From Calditrichia bacterium (GTDB lineage Bacteria > Calditrichota > Calditrichia > Calditrichales > Calditrichaceae), in NCBI GenBank assembly GCA_026983775.1, contig JALSTK010000109.1, forward strand, positions 1 through 64,000: a DNA stretch of 64,000 nt, read 5' to 3'. The translations under genes were made by a program, and so were the position numbers. The number at the start of each line of letters is the position of its first letter. Within the stretch, counting starts at the first letter, position 1. Shown in pieces: positions 46,059-55,761 of the stretch. The notes beneath the pieces are model-generated. The model worked only from the letters and a program-made list of their open reading frames with translations. It made no database searches and was not told the DNA's origin.

Positions 46059-47634
46059 GTTGCTTTTTAGTCAAACTGTCGGCCAGGATAACCCGGATGC
46101 CCTTCATGGCCTCCTTAGCATAGGAATCATCGTCCCCTGTTTTGCGTTTTACCCGTTCCCGGTAATATTTCAACGCCAGTCGGTTATTACCCAACAAACG
46201 ATAGGTTATACCGGCATACAGATAGGCGTCCAGATTATGGTCTATTTTTATGGCTTGCAAAAAATAGGGTAAGGCTTTTTTATAATGCTTGAGCATGAAT
46301 TGAACAACACCCATATTATAGTGGGCATTTGAATCGTTGGGATAGCGTTGCAGCATGAGTTTAAAGATACGTTCGGCCTGGTCATAATCGGATATTTTAA
46401 GAGAAATAGAGCCCAGCAAACTCAACATGCGGGCATCTCCCCGGCGGATTTTTAAAAAATTCTGAATGGTCTTCATGGCCATGGTCGTGCCCAGACCGGA
46501 AGGAGTCCCTGTTCCGGAAACGTAATATTCGTGGGCCAGGGCATACACGGCATCACGATAGCCGGGATCCAGATATACGGCCTTTTTAAGTAATTCAATC
46601 CGGTTTTTATAACCCAGATCTCTCAGCCGTTGAGGCAATAAAAAACTTAACCGGTAGTGGATACGGCTGTTCGTGGGATCGTCGGCCAGAGCCTTTTTTA
46701 AAAAGATTTCCGCCTTACCAAAATCTTCCGTAAATATCGCCATTCTGCCCAGCCAATAGGCAACATCCGGCGTATCCAGACGCTGTCGAATCAATTCCGC
46801 CAGAATACGCCTGGCCTGCTCAAACTCCGGAATCTTGATTTCACTCTCTAAATATTCCACTTTTTGGCGATCGATTTTGCGTTGCATGCCGATATGAACC
46901 AGTGCGGCCGCTTTTAATACCCTCAGGTCCGGGGACGGATTATCATCCGCAAGAAGTAAAATCTGCCGATATCGTTTTTGCAACAGAGCCAGTTCCCCTT
47001 GTAAGAACGTTTCATTCACATCCTTATCGGGTAGAGGACTGTCCCTGAACAGATCCGTTTTTTCAGATAACCAGGTTAATATCTTACGGCTGTCCGCCAA
47101 AGAATGAATTTGTGTTTCTTCTGTTTGATCCTGATTTCCCGAAATATGGTGCAGGGTGAAACGGATTCCCGAATCACTAAAAGTACTGGTCAGAATGATT
47201 TGTGCGCCGACCAGACGGGCGACTTTCGGCCAGAGAGGATAAGAGGAAGCCGAATCGGGGCCGATGGTTTCGTAAAGCCATTGCCAGCGATGAATAAAAT
47301 ATTTGTCTTTTAAATGATGAAAGGTATTTCTCCGAAAATATTCGGGAAAATAATAATTACGGGCTTTAGCCCTGACCAAGGTACGGTTGTCCGCAGTCGG
47401 CAAAACGGCAAGCCGCACCGGGGGCCGGGGAGGACGCGTGGCCAGCCAGATGGATAGGTAGACCAGTAAAATTACAACCGTATACAGGATACGGTCTTTT
47501 CTGACCCGTTGTTTGGACATAAGGCCGGAAGATTTCAGGAAGGACAGCAATAAATGCACACTAAGCAGTAACGCTAAGACCAGAATAATACCGCCGGGCA
47601 CTTTCCCGGATAAAAATTCGAAGGTGGTTTCCAT
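46048..47634 (-). CDS. Membrane-anchored TPR protein
   Basis: A 528-residue protein from the ATG at 47634 (AGGA 9 bases upstream; a TTG three codons earlier is possible). Two membrane helices (about 14-34 and 48-66) are followed by a TolB/CsgG-like strand (VRLAVLPTADNRTLVRA), then from about residue 195 a run of tetratricopeptide repeats (EIFLKKALADDPTNSRIHYRLSFLLP; AERIFKLMLQRYPNDSNAHYNMGVVQF; ALPYFLQAIKIDHNLDAYLYAGITY). Such proteins often scaffold complexes at the inner membrane. No specific partner is suggested by sequence. It follows ftsH by 235 bases that lack a clear terminator and overlaps the folP start. Confidence 0.8.
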   Translation of the reverse strand: METTFEFLSGKVPGGIILVLALLLSVHLLLSFLKSSGLMSKQRVRKDRILYTVVILLVYLSIWLATRPPRPPVRLAVLPTADNRTLVRAKARNYYFPEYFRRNTFHHLKDKYFIHRWQWLYETIGPDSASSYPLWPKVARLVGAQIILTSTFSDSGIRFTLHHISGNQDQTEETQIHSLADSRKILTWLSEKTDLFRDSPLPDKDVNETFLQGELALLQKRYRQILLLADDNPSPDLRVLKAAALVHIGMQRKIDRQKVEYLESEIKIPEFEQARRILAELIRQRLDTPDVAYWLGRMAIFTEDFGKAEIFLKKALADDPTNSRIHYRLSFLLPQRLRDLGYKNRIELLKKAVYLDPGYRDAVYALAHEYYVSGTGTPSGLGTTMAMKTIQNFLKIRRGDARMLSLLGSISLKISDYDQAERIFKLMLQRYPNDSNAHYNMGVVQFMLKHYKKALPYFLQAIKIDHNLDAYLYAGITYRLLGNNRLALKYYRERVKRKTGDDDSYAKEAMKGIRVILADSLTKKQHEK

Positions 47635-47878
47635 TTGCCGCAATCCTGTTAATTTCCTGTTTGCTACGCTTCACAGCCTCAATGTTAGCTCAGAAAGCAA
47701 ACCATTCGCCAAGTGAGATTCATTCCCGAATTTTTATTTCTACCCTGTTTTGGTAGTCCCCAAAATGGTGCCCTTCGCGCAAAAACCGCTGCGTGGTTGC
47801 ACAACCTAAAGGAGCTGAATTAGAATAGCGACCCGGGACGGATGGAGTTCCGATTCAACTCCTCAAACCATTCCGGAC

Positions 47879-49942
47879 TTAACCCTTCTGTTCCTTCTTC
47901 TCTTCGGAAGAGGGGGCAGATTTTTTCTTCGCGGTTTTCTTTTCAACCCCGGATTTTTTGCCGGATGCCGTACTTTTTCGGGGCCTGCCTCGCTTCTTCT
48001 TCTCAAGTTCCGTGGCAAAAGCTTTTGCCACCACCTTGTCGCCGCGCAGCACCTGATCGATCTGTTCCCCATCCAAGATTTCATGATCGAGCAAAGCCTG
48101 GGAGAGAGCGTGCAGTTTGTCGATATTATCGGATAATAACTTTTCGGCCCAGGCCTGGGCTTCGGCAACAATACGCCTTACCTCACCGTCTATTTCCTTG
48201 GCCGTTTCTTCGGAATAGTCACGATGTTGGGCGATTTCCCGGCCCAGGAAGATCTCTTCGTCCTTTTTACCGAAAGTTACCGGCCCCAGTTTTTCGCTCA
48301 TCCCCCATTCACACACCATTTTGCGGGCAATTTCTGTGGCTCGTTCAATATCATTTCCTGCACCGGTAGTAAAATGATTAAAGACTATTTTTTCCGCAGC
48401 ACGTCCACCCAGAAGCTGAGCCAGGCGTCCTTCCAGGAATTCACGGGAATAGGTATGCCGATCATCCAAAGGCAAATAAGCGGTAATACCGAGGGCCCGG
48501 CCTCTGGGAATAATGGTTACCTTATGAACCGGATCCGAGCCAGGAATTAGTTTGGCAACCAGCACGTGACCGGATTCGTGATAAGCGGTCGTCTTCTTTT
48601 CTTCGTCACTTATGAGCATGGATTTTCTTTCCATGCCCATCATGATTTTATCTTTGGCCTCTTCAAAATCCGCCATGGTAACCCGGGTATGATCACGCCG
48701 GGCAGCCAGCAGGGCGGCTTCGTTGACCAGATTCGCCAGATCGGCACCGGACAAACCGGGTGTCCCTTTGGCCAGGGTTTCCAGATTCACCGTATTATCC
48801 ACGGGTACTTTCCTGGTGTGTACGCGTAAAATGCCCTCCCTGCCGCGAACATCAGGCCGATCGACCACAATCTGACGGTCAAATCGACCGGGACGCAGCA
48901 AGGCTGAATCCAACACGTCGGGACGGTTGGTTGCAGCGATAAGAATTACGCCTTCTTTGGTATCGAAACCATCCATCTCCACTAACAATTGATTCAGGGT
49001 TTGCTCCCGCTCATCATGGCCACCGCCTAATCCTGCACCGCGATGCCGACCCACCGCATCGATTTCATCGATGAAAATAATACAGGGGGCATTTTTACGG
49101 CCTACTTCAAACAGATCGCGCACGCGGCTGGCGCCGACACCCACAAACATTTCCACAAAATCAGCTCCGCTCATGCTGAAGAAAGGAACCCCCGCTTCAC
49201 CGGCCACGGCTTTGGCCAGCAGCGTTTTACCGGTCCCCGGAGGGCCGAGTAAGAGAGCGCCCTTGGGGATCCTGCCCCCGAGGCGGGTAAATTTTCCGGG
49301 AGATTTGAGAAATTCTATAATTTCTTCCAGCTCCATTTTCGCCTCATCGGCACCGGCTACATCGGCAAAAGTAACCTTATTCTTATCCTCTGTCAGCATT
49401 TTGGCCTTACTCTTACCGAAACTGAATAATCCCCGCGAGCTGCTTCCGCCCTGCATCTTTCTGGCCATGAAAATCCAGGCGATCAGGATGAGCACCCAGG
49501 GCAATATGTTCACCAGCATGAGTGTCCACTCATTGGAGGGTTCGATAAACTGGATCGGAATCTGATGCTTCTTCCACTGCTCGACCATGGTATTATCGAG
49601 ATAAGGAAGAATGGTGCGAATGTATTGGCCGCGCCGGCTGGTTTTGGGGCCCTGAAATGTTTCCACATCCCGCAATTTTCCACGGAACAGATTTTCTTTT
49701 AAGGTGACTTTACCGCTTTCAATTTTATCTTCCTTAAGCAGACGCTGGTACACACTAAAATCAATTTCGACCTCTTCCGGCCGACTGCTGGGCCAGAGCG
49801 TACTGAACACGATGGCCGCCAGCAAGATAAGTACCCAAATCAAGCCGGTCTTTGAAGCCTTCTTCCACTGAAATTCATCATTGTTGTTCTTCTTTTTATC
49901 ATTATCCGGCGGGCGCTGGCCGTTTTCCGGTTTATTCGTCAT
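47879..49942 (-). CDS. ftsH: ATP-dependent zinc metalloprotease FtsH
   Basis: A 687-residue protein of the FtsH family. It has a membrane helix at about 32-50, a periplasmic domain, and a second helix at 142-160. The AAA domain carries Walker A GPPGTGKT (233-240) and SRH ([11 protein letters not shown]). The zinc site HESGH is at 455-459. FtsH degrades membrane and short-lived soluble proteins, including LpxC in some bacteria. The tail is odd: after about residue 645 it is strongly Lys-rich ([18 protein letters not shown]), including an AT-hook-like RGRPRK. ftsH follows hpt by 18 bases in the conserved tilS-hpt-ftsH order. Confidence 0.97.
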   Translation of the reverse strand: MTNKPENGQRPPDNDKKKNNNDEFQWKKASKTGLIWVLILLAAIVFSTLWPSSRPEEVEIDFSVYQRLLKEDKIESGKVTLKENLFRGKLRDVETFQGPKTSRRGQYIRTILPYLDNTMVEQWKKHQIPIQFIEPSNEWTLMLVNILPWVLILIAWIFMARKMQGGSSSRGLFSFGKSKAKMLTEDKNKVTFADVAGADEAKMELEEIIEFLKSPGKFTRLGGRIPKGALLLGPPGTGKTLLAKAVAGEAGVPFFSMSGADFVEMFVGVGASRVRDLFEVGRKNAPCIIFIDEIDAVGRHRGAGLGGGHDEREQTLNQLLVEMDGFDTKEGVILIAATNRPDVLDSALLRPGRFDRQIVVDRPDVRGREGILRVHTRKVPVDNTVNLETLAKGTPGLSGADLANLVNEAALLAARRDHTRVTMADFEEAKDKIMMGMERKSMLISDEEKKTTAYHESGHVLVAKLIPGSDPVHKVTIIPRGRALGITAYLPLDDRHTYSREFLEGRLAQLLGGRAAEKIVFNHFTTGAGNDIERATEIARKMVCEWGMSEKLGPVTFGKKDEEIFLGREIAQHRDYSEETAKEIDGEVRRIVAEAQAWAEKLLSDNIDKLHALSQALLDHEILDGEQIDQVLRGDKVVAKAFATELEKKKRGRPRKSTASGKKSGVEKKTAKKKSAPSSEEKKEQKG

Positions 49943-49960
49943 TAGTAAAAAAACTCCTTT

Positions 49961-50509
49961 CTAATCAATATAATAAATCGAGCGCAGATTACGTTTAAGC
50001 TGAGCGTCATCCAGTCCGTAACCGATTACATACTTATCTTCAATATTGAAGCCGATGTAGTCGAGTTTGATCGGAGTCATGTTTTTGGATGGCTTATTCA
50101 GAAGCGTTACAAATTTTAACTCCGTCGGTCCGAAAGCACTGAACATATGTTCCAAAAAAATGATCGAATTCCCCGAATCCACAATATCTTCTACGACAAT
50201 AACGGGACGATCTTTAATATCTGCACTTAACGGTTTTAAAATTTTGATATGACCGGAGGACTCCCGGCCGTCTCCATAACTTGAGATACGAATAAAATCC
50301 ATCTCCACATCCGTATTGATGAAACGTATCAAATCGGCAAGAAATATAAAACTACCGTTCAGCACTCCAATCAAAATGGGTGTTTTGTCTTTAAAATCCC
50401 TGGTGATTTGTTCCCCCAATTTTTCCAAACGCTTCTGTATATCCTCTTCCGACAGGAGCAAATGGTAATTTTCCGGAACAATTTCTTTTTGGTCATAACC
50501 ACAATTCAT
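49961..50509 (-). CDS. hpt: Hypoxanthine phosphoribosyltransferase
   Basis: A 182-residue type I phosphoribosyltransferase of normal length. Its PRPP-binding loop is VVEDIVDSG (105-113), and the flexible region ISSYGDGRESSGHIKI (75-90) is present. It salvages hypoxanthine and guanine to IMP and GMP. The ATG overlaps the tilS stop by four bases (ATGA), and ftsH follows, the same order as in many bacteria including Bacillus. The identity is firm. Confidence 0.95.
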   Translation of the reverse strand: MNCGYDQKEIVPENYHLLLSEEDIQKRLEKLGEQITRDFKDKTPILIGVLNGSFIFLADLIRFINTDVEMDFIRISSYGDGRESSGHIKILKPLSADIKDRPVIVVEDIVDSGNSIIFLEHMFSAFGPTELKFVTLLNKPSKNMTPIKLDYIGFNIEDKYVIGYGLDDAQLKRNLRSIYYID

Positions 50510-51876
50510 AGTGTTTCCTGCACTTCCATTGATAGTTTCATAAAATTTTTACACCCGGGACGAACTTTAAACCGTTCATCCAGGCGCCAACCTGCCACCC
50601 ATATGATTTGCTTCTTATAGCAAACAAGGGGGATATAATTTTTTTGCAATCGATCTATTTTCCGGTTGACAAAAAAATCACTTAGTTTTTGCCGGCCTTT
50701 CATCCCCAGGGGAATAAACCAATCACCCGGTTGCCAATATCGGACAGTTAAAGGGCCCTTTATCTGATCGCAACAGATATATTCCAGATTTGCCTGCGAC
50801 GAAAATCGTATATCCTTGTAATGAACTTTTTCTGCGCTTATTTTATTTCGCCCTAAATACACTATTTGGCCGGGAAAAAGTTCCTTTGTTTCAGCCTTAT
50901 GTGAAACGAATTGTGAAAACTGAATTGAAATCCGATTTTTTACTGCTACCGCTTCCTGAGCAATAATAAATGAAGCCCCAACCGCTGCGCTTTCGACAAA
51001 CCAATCAAAAGCCCGGAAATAATTCCCTGAAACGAATGAATTTACGGGATATATTAAAGAAATACAATACTGTAAAAACTGACGCCTTCTCCAGAGCGGT
51101 AATTTTTGGTAGGCGCGGATATTGAAATAGAATTCCCGATCCTTCTGTTCGAGCAACTTTCCGAAATCATGCTCATTCTGCAACGAAATATAACGGTGAA
51201 TTTGAGATAATTCTGTAAGGCTTCTGGCCATGTTCCGGTCAAAGTCCGCACCAAACACTTTACGGAAAGCGGGGACAATCTGGTGACGGATTCGGTTGCG
51301 TAAATGGTCGTCTTCATCATTGGTATAATCATTACGGAAAGGTATTTTATTCTGTTCGACATAACGTTCGATCTCGTGCCGGCTTAAGAAAAGCATGGGA
51401 CGGATAATCGCCCCTCTGCGCACAGGAATGCCTGTCAAACCTTTTAACGAGGAGCCCTTGGCCAGGCGCATCAACACGGTCTCAATCTGGTCATCCAATT
51501 GATGACCGGTTGCTAATCTGGCTACCGGGAACTTATCTAATTCCTGTTCGAAGGCGCTGTATCGGGCTTGACGCAGAACCTCTTCGCTGCTGCTCAGATC
51601 AAAACCCTGTAAATGTTTCACTGTAAAGGGAACCTTCTTTTGCCGACAAATATTACCCACCAGTATCTCATCCCGGTCGCTGTCCTCCCGGACGTGATGG
51701 TTGATATGCAGTACCCGCAAATGTAATTTTAATTGGGCTTGTGCTTTTTCAAACAAAGAAAGCATGGCCATGGAATCCAGGCCACCGGAAACAGCCAATA
51801 TTACCACATCGTCGGGATGTACAAGATGATTGGATCGAATGAAAGATATAAAACGTTTAATCAAAACTTTCCTCAC
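50506..51876 (-). CDS. tilS: tRNA(Ile)-lysidine synthase
   Basis: A 456-residue protein with the PP-loop ATP-binding motif VSGGLDS (29-35), the N-type ATPase core (ATGHQLDDQIETVLMRLAKGSSLKGLTGI), and the TilS C-terminal substrate-binding domains (RYWQPGDWFIPLGMKGRQKLSDFFVNRKI). It changes C34 of the tRNA-Ile with CAT anticodon to lysidine so it reads ATA. The start at 51876 is GTG; a TTG four codons downstream has a better spaced GAGGA. The gene begins 19 bases after a CAT tRNA, so the two share a transcript. Long-form TilS, as here, is common. Confidence 0.95.
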   Translation of the reverse strand: MRKVLIKRFISFIRSNHLVHPDDVVILAVSGGLDSMAMLSLFEKAQAQLKLHLRVLHINHHVREDSDRDEILVGNICRQKKVPFTVKHLQGFDLSSSEEVLRQARYSAFEQELDKFPVARLATGHQLDDQIETVLMRLAKGSSLKGLTGIPVRRGAIIRPMLFLSRHEIERYVEQNKIPFRNDYTNDEDDHLRNRIRHQIVPAFRKVFGADFDRNMARSLTELSQIHRYISLQNEHDFGKLLEQKDREFYFNIRAYQKLPLWRRRQFLQYCISLIYPVNSFVSGNYFRAFDWFVESAAVGASFIIAQEAVAVKNRISIQFSQFVSHKAETKELFPGQIVYLGRNKISAEKVHYKDIRFSSQANLEYICCDQIKGPLTVRYWQPGDWFIPLGMKGRQKLSDFFVNRKIDRLQKNYIPLVCYKKQIIWVAGWRLDERFKVRPGCKNFMKLSMEVQETL

Positions 51877-51895
51877 TAAATGGAGGATAAAAAAG

Positions 51896-51969
51896 TAGCG
51901 GTGCAGGGACTCGAACCCCGGACACTCGGATTATGATTCCGATGCTCTAACCAACTGAGCTACACCGCC
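51896..51969 (-). tRNA. tRNA-Met (anticodon CAT), probably elongator
   Basis: A 74-base cloverleaf: a 7-bp acceptor (one G-T), D arm GCTC/GAGC, anticodon stem TCGGA/TCCGA with loop ATCATAA (anticodon CAT), 5-base variable region, and a TTCGAGT T loop. The CCA end is not encoded. The body resembles elongator tRNA-Met (GGCGGTGTAGCTCAG start). A CAT anticodon could also be tRNA-Ile2, the TilS substrate, which only modelling can settle. Confidence 0.88.
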
Positions 51970-52005
51970 TTTATAAAAAAACAGGCGATCGTCACGATCA
52001 CCTGA

Positions 52006-52083
<78 letters not shown>

Positions 52084-52102
52084 ATCAATTTATAAGATTT
52101 TT

Positions 52103-52131
52103 AATTTAAGTCTTTCATAAGGATAAGTCAA
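52103..52131 (-). promoter_or_regulatory. Sigma-70-like promoter for the tRNA-tilS unit
   Basis: TTGACT (52126-52131) and TAAATT (52103-52108) are 17 bases apart on the minus strand. The predicted start is near 52096, about 12 bases before tRNA-fMet. This would transcribe both tRNAs and likely tilS, hpt and ftsH. Confidence 0.6.
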
Positions 52132-52267
52132 GATGAAAATTTAAAAATTTTCCCGGGGTTTCCTTATGATCAACGAACTCCTTCGGGATCAGAATCAGAG
52201 TAAATTACCATGGCCGCGAACCTATGCCCTGCCCGTTCACAAGCGGGTCTCTTTCCTATTAATACCA

Positions 52268-53302
52268 TTATCTTCTCTTTCCTATCTTATCCCGGATCAG
52301 GTCTAAAAAATCCTCTTCATGATCGAGGCGCATTTGTAAAGAGAGGGCCAGAAGGGGTGGATCGTCCGCCATATCCGGAAGATTCTGAATTTTTACCAAA
52401 TCTTTTTCCGTACACAAAAGACAGTGACAACCCTTGCTTTCGGCCATAGACTGAAGAAAGTGAATATCTTCTTTGCTATAACGGTAATGATCCGTAAAAG
52501 CCCGCTTATATCTTACATCCATTCCCCTTTGTTCCAAATCCTGAAAAAAGACTTCCGGATGAGCGATTCCCGCAAAAGCCGCCACGGCTTTCTTGCCGAG
52601 GTCTTTCAAACCGCCCCTGATATGAAACTGTTTATCCCTGAGGACTTCCGATTCCGCCTTAGCACAAAAGAATGGAAGTCCGGGAGAAAAGGGCCGATTA
52701 TCTTCCGCACTACAATGGGTAAATACGATCAGATCGGCCCGCCGGTAGTTGAATTTAAATTCACGCATGGTCCCGGATGGCACGGGCAGGTTTCTTTTCC
52801 AGGGTTCCTTTACATTTACCAATAAAATATTCACGTCACGGGCCACCGCCCGGTGCTGAAACGCATCATCCAGTAAAATGATCTCCGGCTTCCCGCTTTT
52901 TAAGGCCAGTTCAATGCCCTCCGCCCGTCGTTCGGCAACGACCACAATGGCCCGCGGAACACTATACGCCATCAGCAGCGGTTCGTCTCCGGCCTGATCC
53001 GCATCCAACAAAAGCCCATGGCCGTCCGAAACCAGTTGCGGCCCTTTGCTTTCCCTGCGGTACCCGCGGCTGACAATGGCCAGGGAATTCACCTCTTGCA
53101 GAAGACGGTTGGCCAGATAAATCGTGAAGGGAGTCTTCCCGGTTCCCCCTACGCTCAGATTGCCTATGGCAATCACCGGCAGAGAGAATGGATGCACAGG
53201 TAACAAGTGCGTGTCATAGAGCTTATTGCGAATTTGCATAATCAAACCGTAAAGCAGACTCAAAGGGAATAAAATGATTTTTAACAGCAGGGAGCTTCTC
53301 AC
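52268..53302 (-). CDS. lpxK: Tetraacyldisaccharide 4'-kinase
   Basis: A 344-residue protein of typical LpxK length. An N-terminal membrane-association helix (about 5-22) precedes IAIGNLSVGGTGKTP with Walker A G52-G-T-G-K-T57. IVSRGYRRES, AGDEPLLMA and EIILLDDAFQHRAVARD follow. LpxK phosphorylates the lipid A precursor at the 4' position on the inner membrane, which shows that this organism makes lipid A. The start is a GTG at 53302 overlapping the flippase stop (GTGA), with GAAGG upstream. The gap to the tRNA promoter shows a weak GC-rich hairpin but no T run. Confidence 0.95.
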   Translation of the reverse strand: MRSSLLLKIILFPLSLLYGLIMQIRNKLYDTHLLPVHPFSLPVIAIGNLSVGGTGKTPFTIYLANRLLQEVNSLAIVSRGYRRESKGPQLVSDGHGLLLDADQAGDEPLLMAYSVPRAIVVVAERRAEGIELALKSGKPEIILLDDAFQHRAVARDVNILLVNVKEPWKRNLPVPSGTMREFKFNYRRADLIVFTHCSAEDNRPFSPGLPFFCAKAESEVLRDKQFHIRGGLKDLGKKAVAAFAGIAHPEVFFQDLEQRGMDVRYKRAFTDHYRYSKEDIHFLQSMAESKGCHCLLCTEKDLVKIQNLPDMADDPPLLALSLQMRLDHEEDFLDLIRDKIGKRR

Positions 53303-54762
53303 CCTTCGTTCCTTCTAAACATTTGCAATACAGCCCGACTTTCTTCCGGTTTGAAGAATCCTCCGAGCAGGAGGAAAGCCGGAATACTCATTACGATCAA
53401 AAGACGCCATAAAAAGGTCAGATTCATAAAATAATAGCCGAACAGGGCGGCAATCAGCACCATAAACAAGAGGCCGATCCGTTTATATTCATAGGGCACC
53501 GGATAAATTCGGCGGGTAGCGATATAGATGGAAGCAGCCATGGTCATATAACTGAGCAGGGTGGCCCAGGCCGCTCCGATGATTCCGAAATGGGGCATAA
53601 GATAAAAATTGCTGCCTACATCTACCAGTGCCGCCAGGCCGGTAAAAACAACCATCATACCGGTCTTCTTTTTAATATAAATTCCTACCGTTAAATTAAC
53701 ATATAAGCCGTAAAAGAGGTAGGCTGTCAAAATGATCGGTATGACCGACATACCGCTCCAGTAGGCACTACCCATCAAATACCGGCCGGGAGCGAAAGGA
53801 ATCCGCAGGATATATTCGAGAAAATAGGTGCCGAATATGACCAGCCAGGAAGCAACCAGCACAAAATAGGTCATTACTTTGGAATAGATATGTTGCGGAT
53901 CGGACTCTTCTTTGGCCACTTTTAAGAAGAAAGGTTGCCAGGCGGTACGGAAAGCCATTACCACAAAAAGCATCAGCGAGCCGAACTTCCGGTTGGCCGC
54001 ATAGGTTCCGATCGCATCTTTATCCAGAAGCAAACGCATCAGATATTTATCACTCACTTCCACCGTAAGATAGGCCAGACCGTTGGGTAACATGGGTAAT
54101 CCGAAACGAACCAGAGTACGAAAGGCATCCTTTATAAAACGTCCGCTCAGATATTTCAATTGATAGGGCAAGAGAACCAGGACATTGATAAAAGCAGCGA
54201 TCAGATTGGCATACAAGATGCCCAACACTCCTTTGTGCCAAATCACGACCAATAGGATATCCAGAGAAAGCTCCAGCAGAAAGCGTCCGACACGGACGAC
54301 GGAATAAAGCGTTGATTTTTCTTCAGCGCGTAAAATGAGATAGGGTAAATTACCCAGGCTTTCCAGAAAAAGAATACCGGCAGCAATACGGATAAATGGA
54401 GCGTAGCGGGCGCTGCCGAATACCACATATCCGAGCGATCCTGCAAAAATCATCAGAAGCGCCGAAAGAACCACTCCGTTCAGCAACACCCCGACAAAAG
54501 CAGTGGTATACACGTCCTTCCGGCGAAATTTACCGAGAAAAAAATAGCGCATCAGCGCCAGATCCATGCCGTACAGATAGATGATGGTCATAAAGGCAAT
54601 GAAGGTATAGACCAGAGCCATATCCCCATAGTCGCTATTATGCGGTAAATAAGCCGGATCCGTATAAAAGGGCATCATCACGAAGCCCAAAGCTTTCTGA
54701 GCAAACGTGCTGAGCGTGTAAATAGACGAATGGCGCGCTAAATTTTTAATCTGTTTTAGCAT
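53299..54762 (-). CDS. Polysaccharide (Wzx-like) flippase, MATE/MVF superfamily
   Basis: A 487-residue polytopic protein with about 14 hydrophobic helices. The start is placed at the ATG at 54762, because AGGAAAA precedes it and the protein then starts LKQIKNLARHSSIYTLSTFAQKALGFVMMPFYT, as Wzx proteins do. The 23 extra codons upstream lie inside aroQ in another frame. Such proteins flip undecaprenyl-linked oligosaccharides across the inner membrane. The O-unit substrate is unknown. It overlaps the aroQ end by 17 bases and the lpxK start by 4, so it is co-translated with envelope genes. Confidence 0.88.
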   Translation of the reverse strand: MLKQIKNLARHSSIYTLSTFAQKALGFVMMPFYTDPAYLPHNSDYGDMALVYTFIAFMTIIYLYGMDLALMRYFFLGKFRRKDVYTTAFVGVLLNGVVLSALLMIFAGSLGYVVFGSARYAPFIRIAAGILFLESLGNLPYLILRAEEKSTLYSVVRVGRFLLELSLDILLVVIWHKGVLGILYANLIAAFINVLVLLPYQLKYLSGRFIKDAFRTLVRFGLPMLPNGLAYLTVEVSDKYLMRLLLDKDAIGTYAANRKFGSLMLFVVMAFRTAWQPFFLKVAKEESDPQHIYSKVMTYFVLVASWLVIFGTYFLEYILRIPFAPGRYLMGSAYWSGMSVIPIILTAYLFYGLYVNLTVGIYIKKKTGMMVVFTGLAALVDVGSNFYLMPHFGIIGAAWATLLSYMTMAASIYIATRRIYPVPYEYKRIGLLFMVLIAALFGYYFMNLTFLWRLLIVMSIPAFLLLGGFFKPEESRAVLQMFRRNEG

Positions 54763-55198
54763 TTTTCCTGCGCTTGATTTGGTGGGCCAATGCCTGAGCG
54801 GCCATGACATAACCATAGGCACCGAAACCACTGACCGTACCTACACACACCGCAGAAATAACCGATTTATTACGAAAAGATTCCCGGTTAAAGATGTTGC
54901 TGATATGGACTTCGGCTACCGGCAGATCAATGGATTCGATGGCATCCCGGATGGCGTAGGAATAGTGGGTAAGCGCGCCGGGATTAATCACGATTCCGTC
55001 ATATAAACGACGGGCCTCCTGAATTTTATCGACAATGGCTCCTTCGTGGTTGGACTGAAAAAAATCCAGACGGACTCTTTTAAAATAATCGCTGATAAAT
55101 GCATTGATATCATCCAAAGAACGATGCCCATACACATCCGGTTTGCGTTCTCCCAACAGGTTCAGATTCGGACCGTTGATAACAAGTATTTTCATCAT
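54746..55198 (-). CDS. aroQ: 3-dehydroquinate dehydratase, type II
   Basis: A 150-residue protein of the usual type II length. It starts at the ATG at 55198 with AAGGA 7 bases upstream. Conserved elements are VINGPNLNLLGERKPDVYG (catalytic Tyr near 23), NPGALTHYSYAIRDAI and EVHISNIFNRESFR with the active His. It dehydrates 3-dehydroquinate to 3-dehydroshikimate in aromatic amino-acid synthesis, as a cytoplasmic dodecamer. No other shikimate genes are near. Confidence 0.96.
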   Translation of the reverse strand: MMKILVINGPNLNLLGERKPDVYGHRSLDDINAFISDYFKRVRLDFFQSNHEGAIVDKIQEARRLYDGIVINPGALTHYSYAIRDAIESIDLPVAEVHISNIFNRESFRNKSVISAVCVGTVSGFGAYGYVMAAQALAHQIKRRKNAKTD

Positions 55199-55278
55199 AA
55201 TCAATTCCTTAGATTTTATACAAATCTTAGAGAAGAATATTGTAAGCTCTGAATTTTTTAATATTAATTCAAGAAATT

Positions 55279-55671
55279 CTATAATTCGCTGCCGGCCAGG
55301 CGGGATAATTCTTCCTCGTTCAAAGGGAAGACCTTTATCTTCGTGAAATTACGGATGTGAACTGTGCCTGCTTTAGCCTTGCGCGGTTTATGAACATCTT
55401 TAGCCTGACAATAGTGAACCGCTACCTTTCCCCCATGGCGCATCTGCGAATAATAGGCCGCCAACCGGGCCGCCAATTGTATGCTTTCTTTGGAAGGAAT
55501 CAAATTTTGTTCACCGCAGCGCAGCAAAACATGACTTCCCGAGACGCCGCTGACATGAAACCACAAATCATTGGCATGCGCTTCCTTTAGAGTTAAATAG
55601 TCATTGCTCACATCGTCCTGGCCGACCCAAATTTCCAAGCCCTCTGTGGATTTAAATTTTTTTATCTTCAT
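55279..55671 (-). CDS. Stand-alone NFACT-R (DUF814) RNA-binding protein
   Basis: A 130-residue protein with the NFACT-R signature: IWVGQDDVSNDYLTLKEAHANDLWFHVSGVSGSHVLLRCG (about 14-53), then ARLAAYYSQMRHGGKVAVHYCQAKDVHKPRKAKAGTV. In RqcH/Tae2 proteins this domain is at the end of a large ribosome quality control factor that binds stalled 50S-peptidyl-tRNA; here it stands alone. Its size suggests a small RNA- or ribosome-binding protein. No rqcH is seen in the window. The gene follows a 14-bp palindrome (55702-55715) by about 30 bases and precedes aroQ by 80 bases. Confidence 0.88.
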   Translation of the reverse strand: MKIKKFKSTEGLEIWVGQDDVSNDYLTLKEAHANDLWFHVSGVSGSHVLLRCGEQNLIPSKESIQLAARLAAYYSQMRHGGKVAVHYCQAKDVHKPRKAKAGTVHIRNFTKIKVFPLNEEELSRLAGSEL

Positions 55672-55701
55672 TTTGTAAACCTGAATAAAAATGGATTTTA
55701 C

Positions 55702-55715
55702 CTGTTGTACAACAG
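55702..55715. promoter_or_regulatory. 14-bp perfect palindrome upstream of NFACT-R gene
   Basis: CTGTTGTACAACAG reads the same on both strands. It lies 30 bases before the NFACT-R start and 46 bases after the stop of the 690-residue gene. It resembles a dimeric repressor site but does not match the E. coli LexA box spacing. No binding protein is known from the window. Confidence 0.35.
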
Positions 55716-55761
55716 CGGAATTTCTTTTCCAGGCATATTTCTACCAACTAACCACTAAAAT

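Noticed and set aside
47844-47862. Hairpin after ftsH (GGAGTT/AACTCC) as a terminator
   Set aside because: Short six-bp stem without a T run, so read-through into the TPR gene is possible.
51896-51969. Calling this tRNA as tRNA-Ile2, the TilS substrate
   Set aside because: Overall sequence looks like elongator tRNA-Met; the neighbourhood with tilS is not enough evidence.
54763-54831. N-terminal extension of the flippase
   Set aside because: The extra codons overlap aroQ and the better ribosome binding site is in front of 54762.
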